This document shows, piece by piece, positions 25,128 to 35,257 of a stretch of 64,000 nucleotides of DNA (its first letter is position 1; each line of letters begins with the position of its first letter). Source of the stretch: Labia minor (taxonomy: Eukaryota; Arthropoda; Insecta; Dermaptera; Spongiphoridae); contig OY720346.1 of NCBI GenBank assembly GCA_963082975.1, forward strand, positions 25,786,720 through 25,850,719, read 5' to 3'. The notes under the pieces were generated by a model that was not told the origin of the DNA, searched no databases, and was given only the letters and a program-made list of their open reading frames with translations. The translations under genes and the position numbers were made by a program.

Positions 25128-26024
25128 AAAATAATAATAAAGTAATTAAAGATCTTGCGAATTAAATATGTGTATATTTACGACTTTGTTTTGATATCAT
25201 TTTTATAAATATTAAAAATTAAAAATAAAAATTAAAATTAAAATAAAATTCAAAATTCAAAATTTTATTTTAAAAACTATATAAGATATATATATACAGT
25301 GGCGCAACCAGAATTTGCTCCTGGGGGGGGTTTGACTAGCCGCTCCACCTTCCTATGCCCCCCCCCCCCCGGGCTCACTCAAAGACAAATTTTCATTAAG
25401 ATTTTTTTTTTATATTAAATATTTAAAAAAGTTTTGTAAATGAAACACTGATTTTACAAAATCTGGCAAATTTTGTATTTTATTTACTCGTATTCACAGT
25501 TTTAGAAAGAAAATATTTTTTTCCAGCTATAAGTAAACCATTTTAGCTTTCCTCATGAAATAAGGATAGCTTTTACGATGATCGGAAAATTTTTGCTCCG
25601 AGATTCTTCGAGATTTCCACTTTTCAGACGGTTCTGAATCCAAACTTGCAAAAAAAAATTTTGATCCGGCCGGCCGTTCGTAACCAAAATTAAGTCTAAA
25701 CGAAATGAGATATTATCTTGGGATTTGATATTTAGATGTTTTTTTTGGAATGATGGGCGGGGATTGGATTGTTTTTGGACAAGATGGGACCATAAGTAAT
25801 GCTAGTTTAAAGAGGTGTCAAAACACATTTTATTGAATTTCTTTATAAATTCCGATTTTTATGAGAATTATCATACTATCGTATTAAATTTATAGGAAAT
25901 CGCATTTACTAAAAGTTTCATTATATTCATTTTTACCTAAACTTAATAATAAAGGAGTTATTTATAATAAACTACTTTAAGATGTCGAAAGCTTTTCGTC
26001 CGCCCGTAGTGGTAGGATAATTTG

Positions 26025-26678
26025 AAATAAGTTGACCTGTGGCCAGGTCCGAACCGACCGACGGTTTGAAATAAATTAATTTCCAGCTACAGAAACAATT
26101 TCAAATAATTTTCATATATCTATTAATGTAATAAAAAACAGATATGGATACATAAATAATAAATATAAACATTTTTAATTTTATTTTATTTATAATATAT
26201 ATGCAAGACCAGGCTGTGACGTCATGAATGACTGGATGATGTCATATAATTTTAAATCAAGAAAAAACTAATAAATATGATTTTTCTCGAGGATAAAACC
26301 AATACAAAGTGCATGATTCGTGGAGATATATAAAAAAATCTCCTTTGATGTGAAAATAATCCTTTCCTTCCTATCGTCGATCGCTAATACTACCACTTCC
26401 GGTTTCCGGAATTGCACCAAAAGTTGATCAATTCATCCCACTGATGCATTAAGTAAATATACCAAATTTCATCAAAATCCGTTAAGCCGTTCAGGCTGTA
26501 CACATCTATACGGACGGACAGACGGACAGACGGACGGACAGACGGACGGACAGACATCATGCTAAAAATACTTTTTTCTGTTTAGAAAATGCATGATTCG
26601 TGGAGATATGTAAAAATCTCCACATGTGAAATTTGGTGTGAAAACAATACCTCCCTTACTATCGTCGGTCGGTAAAAA
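26025..26678 (-). mobile_element. Family A dispersed repeat, copy 4
   Basis: A nearly full copy, from AAATAAGTTGACCTGTGG to CGTCGGTCGGTAAAA, sits inside the outer hAT. One of its paired TGACGTCA sites has decayed to TGATGTCA. The GGAC/AGAC tract is at about 26512-26552. Confidence 0.88.
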
Positions 26679-28038
26679 TTAAACTTAAGAAAATTTAGAA
26701 AAAAATAGATTTTATGTGTGGGAACTGAAGCTCCCGAATCCCCCCCCCTGCCTCTTCCCTGGCTACGTGAAAAAATGAAATTCGATTTTAACCCATTGGT
26801 GACCAGATATCATGTAGATCAGTGATTCCCAAAGTGGGCGTTACCGCCCCCTAGGGGGCGCTGAAGGGTTCAAAGGGGGCGCTGAGGGTCCATGGGTTCA
26901 CCTGGGGGTGATGAAGAACTGTAAAGTGGCGGTAAAATCATAAACACAAAAAAAAATATTTAAAAAATTTATTTATATATTTCGCTTATAACGCTTTCAT
27001 TTTCAAAAAAGTTACTAGTTCAATTCTCGCATCCTCCTTCACTTGCATTGATTTATGTCAGGGGGTGGACACGCAATGATATTTTTTTGAAACAGCGTTT
27101 GGCGCTGCTATGCGGATGCATGCACGAACTAATTGAGAAAAAAACCGGCCGGCCTGGCACCATTTTTAAAATCTATTTTGAATGAATGAGAGCGGGAGGA
27201 ATGAAAAAATTATGAAATTTTTAAGTTAAGTGAAAAATTATTTATTTAAAGCTAAAACAGACATTTCAGAAATAAATTTTTTTTTTTTAGAAAATTGCTT
27301 AATTGTTGGTCTTATCACAAAATAAATAATTTTTCACTTAAGTGAAAAATTTCATAATTTTCATGGATATAATAAAAGAATAATGTTGTATGTGGCATAT
27401 TTATTTGAAAATAGATTATTACAAAATATCATTAACAATAATGATGTTTATCTCATTTGTAAACAAATCCTTTATACATATTTTTCTTTAAACACCTTAT
27501 ATAAAATTTCTGTAAAAATAAAATAATAATAATAATAAAATACAAAAATAAAATTTGCACAATTTTTGAATTAAACAATAATGTTAATTTTATTTATAAA
27601 TTAACCCTTTTCGCATGCATTTTTTTAAATTGTATAAAATTACTCATATATAAATAAAATTTACACTATTTTTCAATTAAACAATAATAATTAATAAAAC
27701 TTTATAAAACATTATATAAAATTTTTCACATAAATAAAATTTACACTATTTTTCAATTAATCAATTGACTGTTGATGCCTCTTGTCATTTGGAAATTGCT
27801 TAGCGATCGTTTAAGAGTTTTCACCGAAAGAAAACATAAGATTTTTTGTAAATATTCAGATGGTGTAGGCGTATGTCCCGCTGAACACCTGCAAAAATTA
27901 ATTAAGTTTAAAAAAAAATTCCAAAGAATTAATACAGAAAAGCCTAAGCAAACTAAAAATTTATTTTAAATCATTATAAAAAATCTATTTAAAGTTAGGA
28001 GAAGATTAATGAATTTTATTAAAAAATATAATACATAC

Positions 28039-28509
28039 TTCTCACAGGGCTGGATTCCAAAAGATCAGTCTTCTCTGATACCAAGCCCAAACCATCTGAT
28101 GTAGTATTAACACGTGTTGCTATAAATATTTAAAAAAATTAATAAAATTATTTTCTTTTATTATTAATATATTTTTTAGTAAACAACTTTAAATTATTGT
28201 TGTTTTACCCACTCTTAAAAAATTACACCTTGGAAAATAGAACAAGTGTCCTCGTTCTCCTTCAGGTAGAGAATTCGTAATACAATCTTTCTGAATACAA
28301 TTAAAAACCTGCAAAATAAAATATTTATTTATATGTACATATATTATATAACTTTATAATGACAAATAATCATCAATAATAGTAAAAATATTAATTAAAC
28401 TTACTTTAGGAACCATATTGCAAGCAATTGAACAGCGACAGATCACGTTACATATGCCTGGCAGAGATATTTTAAATGGGACGCGTGCACGTTGTCCACA
28501 AGTCACAAG
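28039..28509 (-). pseudogene. Antisense spliced exon chain carried in the hAT
   Basis: Three blocks on the minus strand have good splice borders and compatible phases. Block 28405-28509 follows AACAACAG, ends at GTAAGT, and reads LVTCGQRARVPFKISLPGIC then NVICRCSIACNMVPK. Block 28209-28308 follows TTTTGCAG, ends at GTAAAA, and reads VFNCIQKDCITNSLPEGERG then HLFYFPRCNFLRV. Block 28039-28119 follows TTTATAG, has two possible donors (28046 or 28039), and reads ATRVNTTSDGLGLVSEKTDL. Introns are under 100 bp. The run is cysteine-rich, but I do not recognise the protein. A start exon is not visible, and a stop lies directly before the first block. It may be a captured host gene fragment or a second gene of the element. 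Confidence 0.45.
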
Positions 28510-28993
28510 CTGTTGTTAAATGTTTTCGGGTGTTTTCGGATAACCGAAACAAACCGAATTAAAATTAGTGCCAGCAGCAGCAGCGCCTCGAGCGGCCTCG
28601 AGTGGTGCATGCATTGTCACACTGGAAATTTCTCTGCGGTAAGAGAGACCCCCCCCTGATTTATGTGCAGCGGTGAACTGCTACTGTAAGTGTGGTGTCA
28701 ACTCCGCTGCGCTGACGTTCTAATACACGTGTGATTAGTCAATCGCAAGGTTAAAGTTTGAGCGCGAACGGTAGTACTAGTTACCACAGATTGTCTCAAA
28801 ATTGTTAAAGAACTAACAAACAGTGCGACTATACTAATTTGTGAGAATTATTTATTTTGGCTGATTACATACATGGTATAATTATTAATGTCATGTTTGT
28901 TTGTTAATATTGTTTATTACATTAGTGGTTTTTCATAAAAATTTACAAAATAAATATAAATTAATATAATCTTAAAAATTTTATTTGATAATA

Positions 28994-30763
28994 ATGACTC
29001 AACCAAAGAAAAAATGTAGACAATATAGTATTGAATATTTAAAATACGGGTTTATTGAATCACCTGTAAATAACACTAATCCAATGTGTCTAATTTGTCA
29101 AAAAGTTTTGTCCAACGAGGCTATGAAGCCTTCAAGACTTAAAGAACATTTGAATAAAATTCATAACGATAAAAAAGATAATAACATATCTTATTTTCAA
29201 AAATTAAAGGAAAATTTTATCAAACAGCCAACATTAGCAAAGATTTTTTCAAACTCAGTCCAGCAAGATACTGATGGTTTGCTTGCATCCTACAATATTT
29301 CATTAATGATTGCTAAATCAGGCAAACCTCACACTATTGGTGAGGAACTAATTATGCCGGCTATCCGTGAAGTAATACGTACTGTGCTACATGTGCCAGT
29401 ATTTGATATTTATAAGAAAATTTCATTAAGCGATGTTACAGTGCAGAGAAGAATTGATGAAATGTCACAAGATGTTGAAGATTCCTTGTGTAACCATTTA
29501 AAAACATCTCAGTTTTCTATTCAACTTGATGAATCCACATTGCCTGGAAACGAAGCTTTGCTTTTAGCATATGTGCGGTTCTCAAAAGAGGAACAAATTT
29601 GTCAGGAATTATTATTTGCAAAATATTTGGAAACTGATACAAAAGGAGAATCAATATTTAATGCATTGGATGAGTTTTTGAAAGCAAAAGAAATACCTTT
29701 GAATAATATCTTATCAGTAGCCACAGATGGGGCCCCAGCAATGGTAGGGCGCTACAGGGGATTTCTTGCATATTTGAAAGCGAAGGTACCGAATGCATTA
29801 ACAGTACACTGCATCATTCATCGTCAACATTTAGTTGCAAAAAATTTAAGTACACGACTACATAATTCATTACAACATGTAATTAAAGCCATCAATACAA
29901 TCAAAAGCTCATCGTTGAATGACCGATTATTCAAACAGCTGTGTGTTCAAAACGACGAAGAATATTATCGTTTGCTTCTTCATACAGAAGTTCGATGGTT
30001 GTCAAAGGGTGCCTGTTTAGATAGGTTTTATAAGCTGTATACCACAATACTAGAGTTCTTTGAAAATAAAAATGATGCTTTACGGTCGAATTTGATTCAA
30101 GCCAAAAGTGATATTGCTTATTTGACCGACTTGTTTCAAAAATTTAATGAAAGCAATCTTCAGCTTCAGGGCAATGATCTCAATTTAATAAAAACGAAGT
30201 CTGTTATTTCTGCATTTTTGAGAAAACTTCTTTTGTACAAACAAAACTTTGGACGAGGAGAATTTAGCCAGTTCCCAAATTTATCTGAAGTAGAGAAAAA
30301 GGGTGAAGACATACAGTCTTATTGTGAGCACTTGGAAGCCCTTCATTCAGATTTTACTAAACGATTTAATGATATTTTGAAAATGACCATACCTGATTGG
30401 ATTTTCGACCCTTTTTCAAATGCAAACTCAGAAGAATCGCCAAAAATACAAGAAGAGTTGTTGGAACTAATTTCAAACGAAGAATTAAAATTTAAATTCA
30501 AAAGCGGATACCAACATTTCTGGCTACAAAAAGAGATCCCTTCAGTCTATCCTGAAATTTGGGCTGTTGTTGAAAAGTATTTAATTGCGTTTCCTTCAAC
30601 TTATTTAGTGGAACGAGGATTCAGTGCAGTGACCAATCTATTAACAAAAAAAAGAAATAGATTGCAAATAGTCGATCGCGGTGATTTGAGATTACTGCTG
30701 ACCAAAATAGAGCCGAGGATTCCTAAATTGGTAGAAGCACATCAAGTTCATCCTTCTCACTAA
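28994..30763 (+). CDS. hAT transposase (ZBED5/SCAND3-like)
   Basis: This enzyme would cut and paste the surrounding element in the nucleus. The first ATG is at 28994 and gives 589 residues, a normal length for the family. Residues 32-57 form a BED-type zinc finger (C32, C35, H52, H57). The catalytic acidic triad is likely D179 in QLDEST, D245 in ATDGAPAMVG and E540 in YLVERGFSAV. The VHCIIHRQHL motif (about 272-281) and RWLSKG (about 334-339) are the C/H and W motifs of hAT transposases. The C-terminal dimerisation region is complete, ending near KIEPRIPKL. The frame has no stop or shift and sits in an element with perfect target duplications, so it may be intact; activity cannot be judged from sequence. 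A domesticated host copy is less likely given those termini. Confidence 0.93.
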   Translation: MTQPKKKCRQYSIEYLKYGFIESPVNNTNPMCLICQKVLSNEAMKPSRLKEHLNKIHNDKKDNNISYFQKLKENFIKQPTLAKIFSNSVQQDTDGLLASYNISLMIAKSGKPHTIGEELIMPAIREVIRTVLHVPVFDIYKKISLSDVTVQRRIDEMSQDVEDSLCNHLKTSQFSIQLDESTLPGNEALLLAYVRFSKEEQICQELLFAKYLETDTKGESIFNALDEFLKAKEIPLNNILSVATDGAPAMVGRYRGFLAYLKAKVPNALTVHCIIHRQHLVAKNLSTRLHNSLQHVIKAINTIKSSSLNDRLFKQLCVQNDEEYYRLLLHTEVRWLSKGACLDRFYKLYTTILEFFENKNDALRSNLIQAKSDIAYLTDLFQKFNESNLQLQGNDLNLIKTKSVISAFLRKLLLYKQNFGRGEFSQFPNLSEVEKKGEDIQSYCEHLEALHSDFTKRFNDILKMTIPDWIFDPFSNANSEESPKIQEELLELISNEELKFKFKSGYQHFWLQKEIPSVYPEIWAVVEKYLIAFPSTYLVERGFSAVTNLLTKKRNRLQIVDRGDLRLLLTKIEPRIPKLVEAHQVHPSH

Positions 30764-31162
30764 AGTTTTAGTTTATTAAAATTTTTCTGTTTAGTTTTCT
30801 ATTTTGTATTAAATAAATTGTTTTATATTTTAAAAATTAATAAATAATAAAAATTAAAATGCTTCTAATTTATACCTTTCTATACTATATCTTACAAAAA
30901 AGATAGAACCATAAACACATATGCATGTCTTTTGGCTTACTTGTAATAAAAATTTTGAAAATATCATTTCAGGGGGGCGCTGGATAATATTTTTCCTGGA
31001 AAGGGGGCGGTAGGCCAAAAAAGTTTGGGAACCACTGATGTAGATAAATATAGAAAAAAATATTTTTGAAAGGGTTTTTGGTGTATAAAAATAAATGTTC
31101 CCATTTGGGAACGCTGGCTCTACAAATGGGTTAATATATATAAACAAATAAAAAAAATTAAC

Positions 31163-31378
31163 CTTTTCAGTTGTGAAATCAACTATTTCTATTTCTTTAT
31201 TGTCTTCTTCGCTATTGCTATTAACACAATCTGTTGTTTCTGAAGGTCCAGCTTCACTATCTAATTCTTAAATGGAAAAGTATTTAAGAATTAATTCACT
31301 AATTTAAAAAAAATTTTAAATCTTACCTTTCTTGTTTTTCTTATTTTGAAAAAAATCTGAAATTAGTCTTCGCTTCAT
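31163..31378 (-). pseudogene. Start of outer hAT transposase, two exons
   Basis: On the minus strand ATG at 31378 opens MKRRLISDFFQNKKNKK, ending at AAAG before GTAAGA (exon 31327-31378, phase 1). After an intron ending TTTAAG, exon 31163-31266 continues ELDSEAGPSETTDCVNSNSE and further acidic residues to TTEK before GTTAAT. A basic start with a DFF motif followed by an acidic, serine-rich linker is typical of hAT transposases with TTF/MYM-type fingers. The remainder is absent from the element, and the piggyBac-like MITE begins about 30 bp further on. Confidence 0.55.
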
Positions 31379-31758
31379 AATCTTTATGAAATTAGCAATT
31401 AATGTATGTAGCAATGTGGAAGGGGTTGAATTGGTGTCTAGGGTAAATGTTCTCGATAGAGCAACTTCTTGTTTGGGAATTTCTATAAAATGGTTTATTT
31501 ACAAATGCCCTACCCGTTGTGATGGAGAAGGGGGGAGACTTTCTCCTGGACGTCACCAAAGGCCCTGTGGGGGTGAGGGCCTGCGTTTCCGCTATCCCTC
31601 TGTTAAATTTTACAACCAGGGATAAGGAAGTGGAGTGAGGAGCTCGAAACATCCCTTGACCTCGGTATCAATTTCCACATGTATTAATAAAAAAAAACTT
31701 TTTTATTATACACTAAGTTATATTTTAAGAATTTTTTTTCTTTTCTATTTGAAAACAT

Positions 31759-31915
31759 AATATACAGCAATTATTTTTTTTTTCTCTCCTGGGGGTTTTA
31801 ACCCCCAAAACCCCCCCTGGTTGCTCCACTGAATATACAGCAATTATTATTTTTTTTCTCTCCTGGGGGGGGGGGGGGTTTAACCCCCAAAACCCCCCCC
31901 CTGGTTGCGCCACTG
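31759..31915. repeat. Tandem duplication of the outer hAT terminus
   Basis: Two units, 31759-31831 and 31832-31915, each run from AATATACAGCAATTATT through C-rich and G-rich tracts to CTGGTTGC.CCACTG. The second unit ends at the element border. The inner unit has GCTCC where the outer has GCGCC. Confidence 0.8.
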
Positions 31916-32129
31916 TATATATATATACATTCCCTGAATGATCCCTTCATTCAAGGAAGTATAAAGACATCCTTGAAAACCATGCCCACCCCCAATGCAG
32001 GTCTGAAGCTTAAATTATTTATCTATCGTTTACGACTATAATGTTTGAGCTTTTTTTTTTAGAACAATATTGAAAAAAATTTAAAAATAATCGAAAATGT
32101 TCAAAAGTTTTCCCACAAAATCATCTTAC

Positions 32130-32197
32130 CCTGTTTTTTTTTCGCGGCTCTCTTATGGCGGCGTCACGGCTCCGAGCCGGGGCTCACAGTTTGAGAA
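32130..32197. repeat. hAT terminus fragment
   Basis: CGCGGCTCTCTTATGGCGGC, then CTCCGAGCC and CTCACAGTTTGAGAA, resembles one end of a hAT element whose terminus reads TTCTCAAACTGTGAG in the opposite direction. No partner end is visible. Confidence 0.35.
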
Positions 32198-32410
32198 TAG
32201 GGTGACCAAACGTCCCGTTTTTCCGGGATTGTTCCGTTTTTAGATGCTCGAAAAATGTCTTCGGGACAGCCTATTGTCCCGTTTTTTTAAATATTTAGGA
32301 CATTTCGTACTTTTTTTCAAAATTTTTTCAATTTGGTTCTAAAAAAAAAAAAAAAAATTTTAAACCGTTTGTCCCTGTTTGGTGTTTTCGAAATATAGTC
32401 ACCCACCCTA
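32198..32410. mobile_element. Short TIR element, TAGGGTGACC ends
   Basis: The left end TAGGGTGACCAAACGTCCCG is mirrored by the right end TAGTCACCCACCCTA. Inside are CCCGTTTTTCCGGGA and TTGTCCCG blocks and a poly-A tract. This end type is common among non-autonomous hAT families. Flanking 8-mers do not match, so the right border may be rearranged; the 66-bp tandem repeat starts there. Confidence 0.5.
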
Positions 32411-32516
32411 AGTATATAGGTATATTTTTAATTTTAATATATTAAAACACTTTTCGAAATATAGTCACCCACCCTAAGTATATAGGTATATTTTTAATTT
32501 TAATATATTAAAACAC
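32385..32516. repeat. 66-bp tandem repeat, two units
   Basis: TTTTCGAAATATAGTCACCC starts at 32385 and again at 32451. The units look identical. The repeat duplicates the right end of the TAGGGTGACC element. Confidence 0.85.
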
Positions 32517-32593
32517 TCACTATTTACTTTCTGTGTCCATTCATTCAAGGAAATATAAAGACATCCTTGAAAACCATCCCCACAAAATAGTAT

Positions 32594-32635
32594 GTATATC
32601 ATACATTACAAATTGATATTCATAAAATAATTTGA
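32594..32635. repeat. 42-bp direct repeat, right copy
   Basis: This copy is identical to 25047-25088. Nearby, the string AAGACATCCTTGAAAACCAT occurs at about 31965 and again at about 32558, so the right flank of the nest has also been locally duplicated. Confidence 0.85.
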
Positions 32636-32639
32636 ATTA

Positions 32640-33480
32640 ATGCCATCACTGTCAAAATCTGTCAAATAGTTTTCTCAAAATTCTTTCTTCCTCCCTTTAG
32701 AATCCTAGTTATGTCATTTTAGTAACTCATTGAATTTGCATAGTGAGGCGAAAGTGGAGATTGGAATTGGCAATCCTTTCTCCTCATAAATAGATGCCAA
32801 GGCTCTCTATCATTCAATGGTAGAAATTGAATTCTTTGTTCTTTCAGATATTTTTTTTTTCAATTTTTCTGATTTTCAGAGGTATATTTCTAAAAAAGCA
32901 AATAATAATTAAGTAATTTATTTACTTTTGAATTGTTTAAATGGAAAAGATACAATTTTTTAAAATTATTTGTTTATTTGACAAAATAATTTAATGAAAG
33001 TAAAAATAGGATTTTGAACTTGCAGTTTTCCCTCTCTCCTATATATTAATATCACCATATGTTTTCTAATGCTAAAGAATAGAGTTACTTAAATTATTAT
33101 TTAGAAAAAATAAAAAAAAAACAAAGCATAAAAATTAGAATTAAATATATCAAAATTATTGATTAAAATTTACAATTGATGAAAGGTAATATTTTCAAAA
33201 TTATGAAAAAAAAATATATTTAAAAAAGATTGTATTATTATTATTAGTGTTTATTTATTTACTTATAAAAATATACATTTTTTATAGTCATACATTCAGA
33301 AGTTACAAAAATAAATAAACACCAACAATTTCCAACAAAGAATTTTTGACATCCAAAAAATACAAACTTAATGTATTAATATTTGAAAAATCATTTATAT
33401 ACAACTAATTCATAGTTCTTTTCTCTTGTTTCTAAATATTTCATAGAGTACACATTCATATAATAAATTTATAAATTTAC
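32640..33480. other. AT-rich intergenic DNA
   Basis: No gene is visible. A patch at 32695-32825 has a more even composition, and I see no frame or repeat in it. Confidence 0.45.
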
Positions 33481-33488
33481 ATAGTATA

Positions 33489-34451
33489 GGGGAGAGTGGT
33501 GATACTTGATCCTGGGTAATACTTGATCCCCATTGAAATTTCCCGTCTTAGAACGTTTTGTCGCCGTTTTGTTGGCATCACTGGGTGGTAGTGTTGTTTA
33601 TTTATTGAATCCGTGTAATGGTAGCCGCTTGAGTTGATGACATAGACCAATAATATATATATTCTTTTAACTGCTACCTCAAAGTTTTTTTTCAACTTAA
33701 CGGTAAGTCATATTATTTTCTTGTGTTATATGTTGTAAAGAATTGGTTGATACATTTAAATTGCACCTTTTATTGGCTATTTAAAATGACATAGCTTTTT
33801 CGTACAGACTGACTTTTTTGACATTTTCCAATTTATTAATTTTTTTATGTTAAGTGGGGGATAGTTGATCCCTTAGCGTTAAGTGATACTTGATCCTGGG
33901 ATCAAGTATCACCCACCACGAGATTCTCCTTTTAAGAAGGCAATTTTGATAATTATTATTGTTGTATTATTTATATATTAACACACTATGAGCGGGGCGG
34001 GTATTTGTACCCGTTGCGGGGACTGCCACTTATAAGCGGGGCGGGTATTTATATCCGTTGCCACTTATATGAGGGATATATATTAGTTATCGTTTAAAAT
34101 AAGTAATTTTAAGTGACACAAGGGAAAATATATATTATCACACTATGAGCGGCTAGCGTCCGCCCCGCTTATAAGTGGCAGTCCCCGCAACGGGTACAAA
34201 TCCCCAGGAACAAGTATCCCACTCCAAGGGATCAAGTATCCCTCATATGAGGGATACTTGATCCTTGGGAGTACATTACAATAAACATCACTTTTTTCGT
34301 AATCGTGAAAGTTATTGGTTACAAACCTGGTGCCAAGTGGAATGTAAGGAACCATGTCATCAACTCGTTCAAACAGAATTTCAAATTCACTAATATAGCC
34401 CGAAATATATGAAAAAAACCAAAGTGGGGATCAAGTATCACCACTCTCCCC
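33489..34451. mobile_element. TA-flanked element packed with a TACTTGATCC motif
   Basis: A perfect 24-bp inverted end begins GGGGAGAGTGGTGATACTTG on each side and is bounded by TA, as in Tc1/mariner/pogo-type elements. The motif TACTTGATCC occurs at least seven times in both orientations (about 33503, 33520, 33887, 33899, 34229, 34254, 34429). A perfect 42-bp inverted repeat lies inside (34003-34044 and 34160-34201). A minus-strand stretch near 34290-34430 could be a coding remnant. It is mostly non-coding, and the superfamily is inferred from TA only. Confidence 0.75.
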
Positions 34452-34453
34452 TA

Positions 34454-35255
34454 CATTTTTTGAGAACAGAATAAATAATATTTATCACTTTTACAAATCA
34501 AAGCATACTAATAAACCGTTATTAAATTTCATCAAATTATTCTTAAATACAGCCAAAATCACATTTTACTAAATTATAATAAATCTTTGTTTTTCTTTTG
34601 CGCAAATTGTAAACAAAACAGTTTTTCTTTATATTTGTTAATACATATTTAAGAAAATATATCCTAATACATATATAATTTAATATATATGTAGATAATA
34701 ATAATTTAAGAATGTTTCTATTTATTTTTTATAATTAAATATACTAATTTTCTTATTTCTAATCAGCTTTAGTGTTTATGTAAATATATATACATTTTCT
34801 AGCAATCGACTATAAAACTTAACTTGGCACCTTATGCTATAGAAAGAAGGAGAGAGAGAGAGAGAGAGATGCAGATTGCACAATTCACTGAGGGCTCAAG
34901 AGTTATAATCCCCATTGCTAGTATTGACCTATGAACTGACATGTTCTCGATGGATATTTTCGAATCAAGTTGAACGAGTATTAAGGGAGTAAATACTATT
35001 CAACAATTTTATTTTTATTATTATTTTCATTTGGCTTTGATTGCATTGTTTATCATTGGTGCATGTCTATTCATCCATTACTTAACAATTTATCTCTAAA
35101 TAAATTTTTTTTTTAATTCAAGTCAACAATTTTGTTTTTAACTGGATCGATGTTTGTTTTAATTAATATATTTTTTTGGGTTTTGTATTTAAATGAAATT
35201 TTTTATAAAATTTATAAAATAATTAAAAGTAATATAATTTACAAATCTAATAACA
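34454..35255. other. AT-rich intergenic DNA with a (GA)n tract
   Basis: A GAGAGA run lies at about 34847-34869. The segment 34870-34985 has mixed composition without a clear frame. No gene was recognised. Confidence 0.5.
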
Positions 35256-35257
35256 TA

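Larger units (their letters stand above)
26820..31037 (+). mobile_element. Inner hAT transposon, 4218 bp, with open transposase
   Basis: The ends CAGTGATTCCCAAAGTGGGC and TTTGGGAACCACTG are inverted repeats followed by CCGCCCCC/GGGGGCGG blocks. Identical 8-mers ATGTAGAT flank it, as for a hAT. The plus strand carries an uninterrupted transposase in the right half. The left half holds exon-like blocks on the minus strand. The perfect duplication and open frame suggest the youngest insertion in this nest. Confidence 0.95.
26792..31130. mobile_element. piggyBac-like MITE split by the inner hAT
   Basis: CCCATTGGTGACCAG on the left and CTGGCTCTACAAATGGG on the right are imperfect inverted ends. 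Each is bounded by TTAA (26788-26791 and 31131-31134), the piggyBac target. Without the inner hAT and its 8-bp duplication the element would be 113 bp. It is non-coding, and the family assignment rests on TTAA plus the CCC terminus. Confidence 0.7.
25297..31915 (-). mobile_element. Outer hAT element with nested insertions
   Basis: The perfect 15-bp inverted ends CAGTGGCGCAACCAG and CTGGTTGCGCCACTG are flanked by TATATATA on both sides. That fits an 8-bp hAT duplication, but it is also simple sequence. Without its insertions (family A at 26025 and the piggyBac-like MITE plus inner hAT at 26792) the element would be about 1.6 kb. Near its right end the minus strand carries two spliced exons that look like the start of a hAT transposase. 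The right terminus is duplicated in tandem. Confidence 0.8.

Noticed and set aside
27772-27969. 65-codon frame in the left half of the inner hAT
   Set aside because: No domain. It lies opposite the possible continuation of the antisense exon chain and neither strand could be decided. A fourth antisense exon starting at 27888 was considered but its phase is ambiguous.
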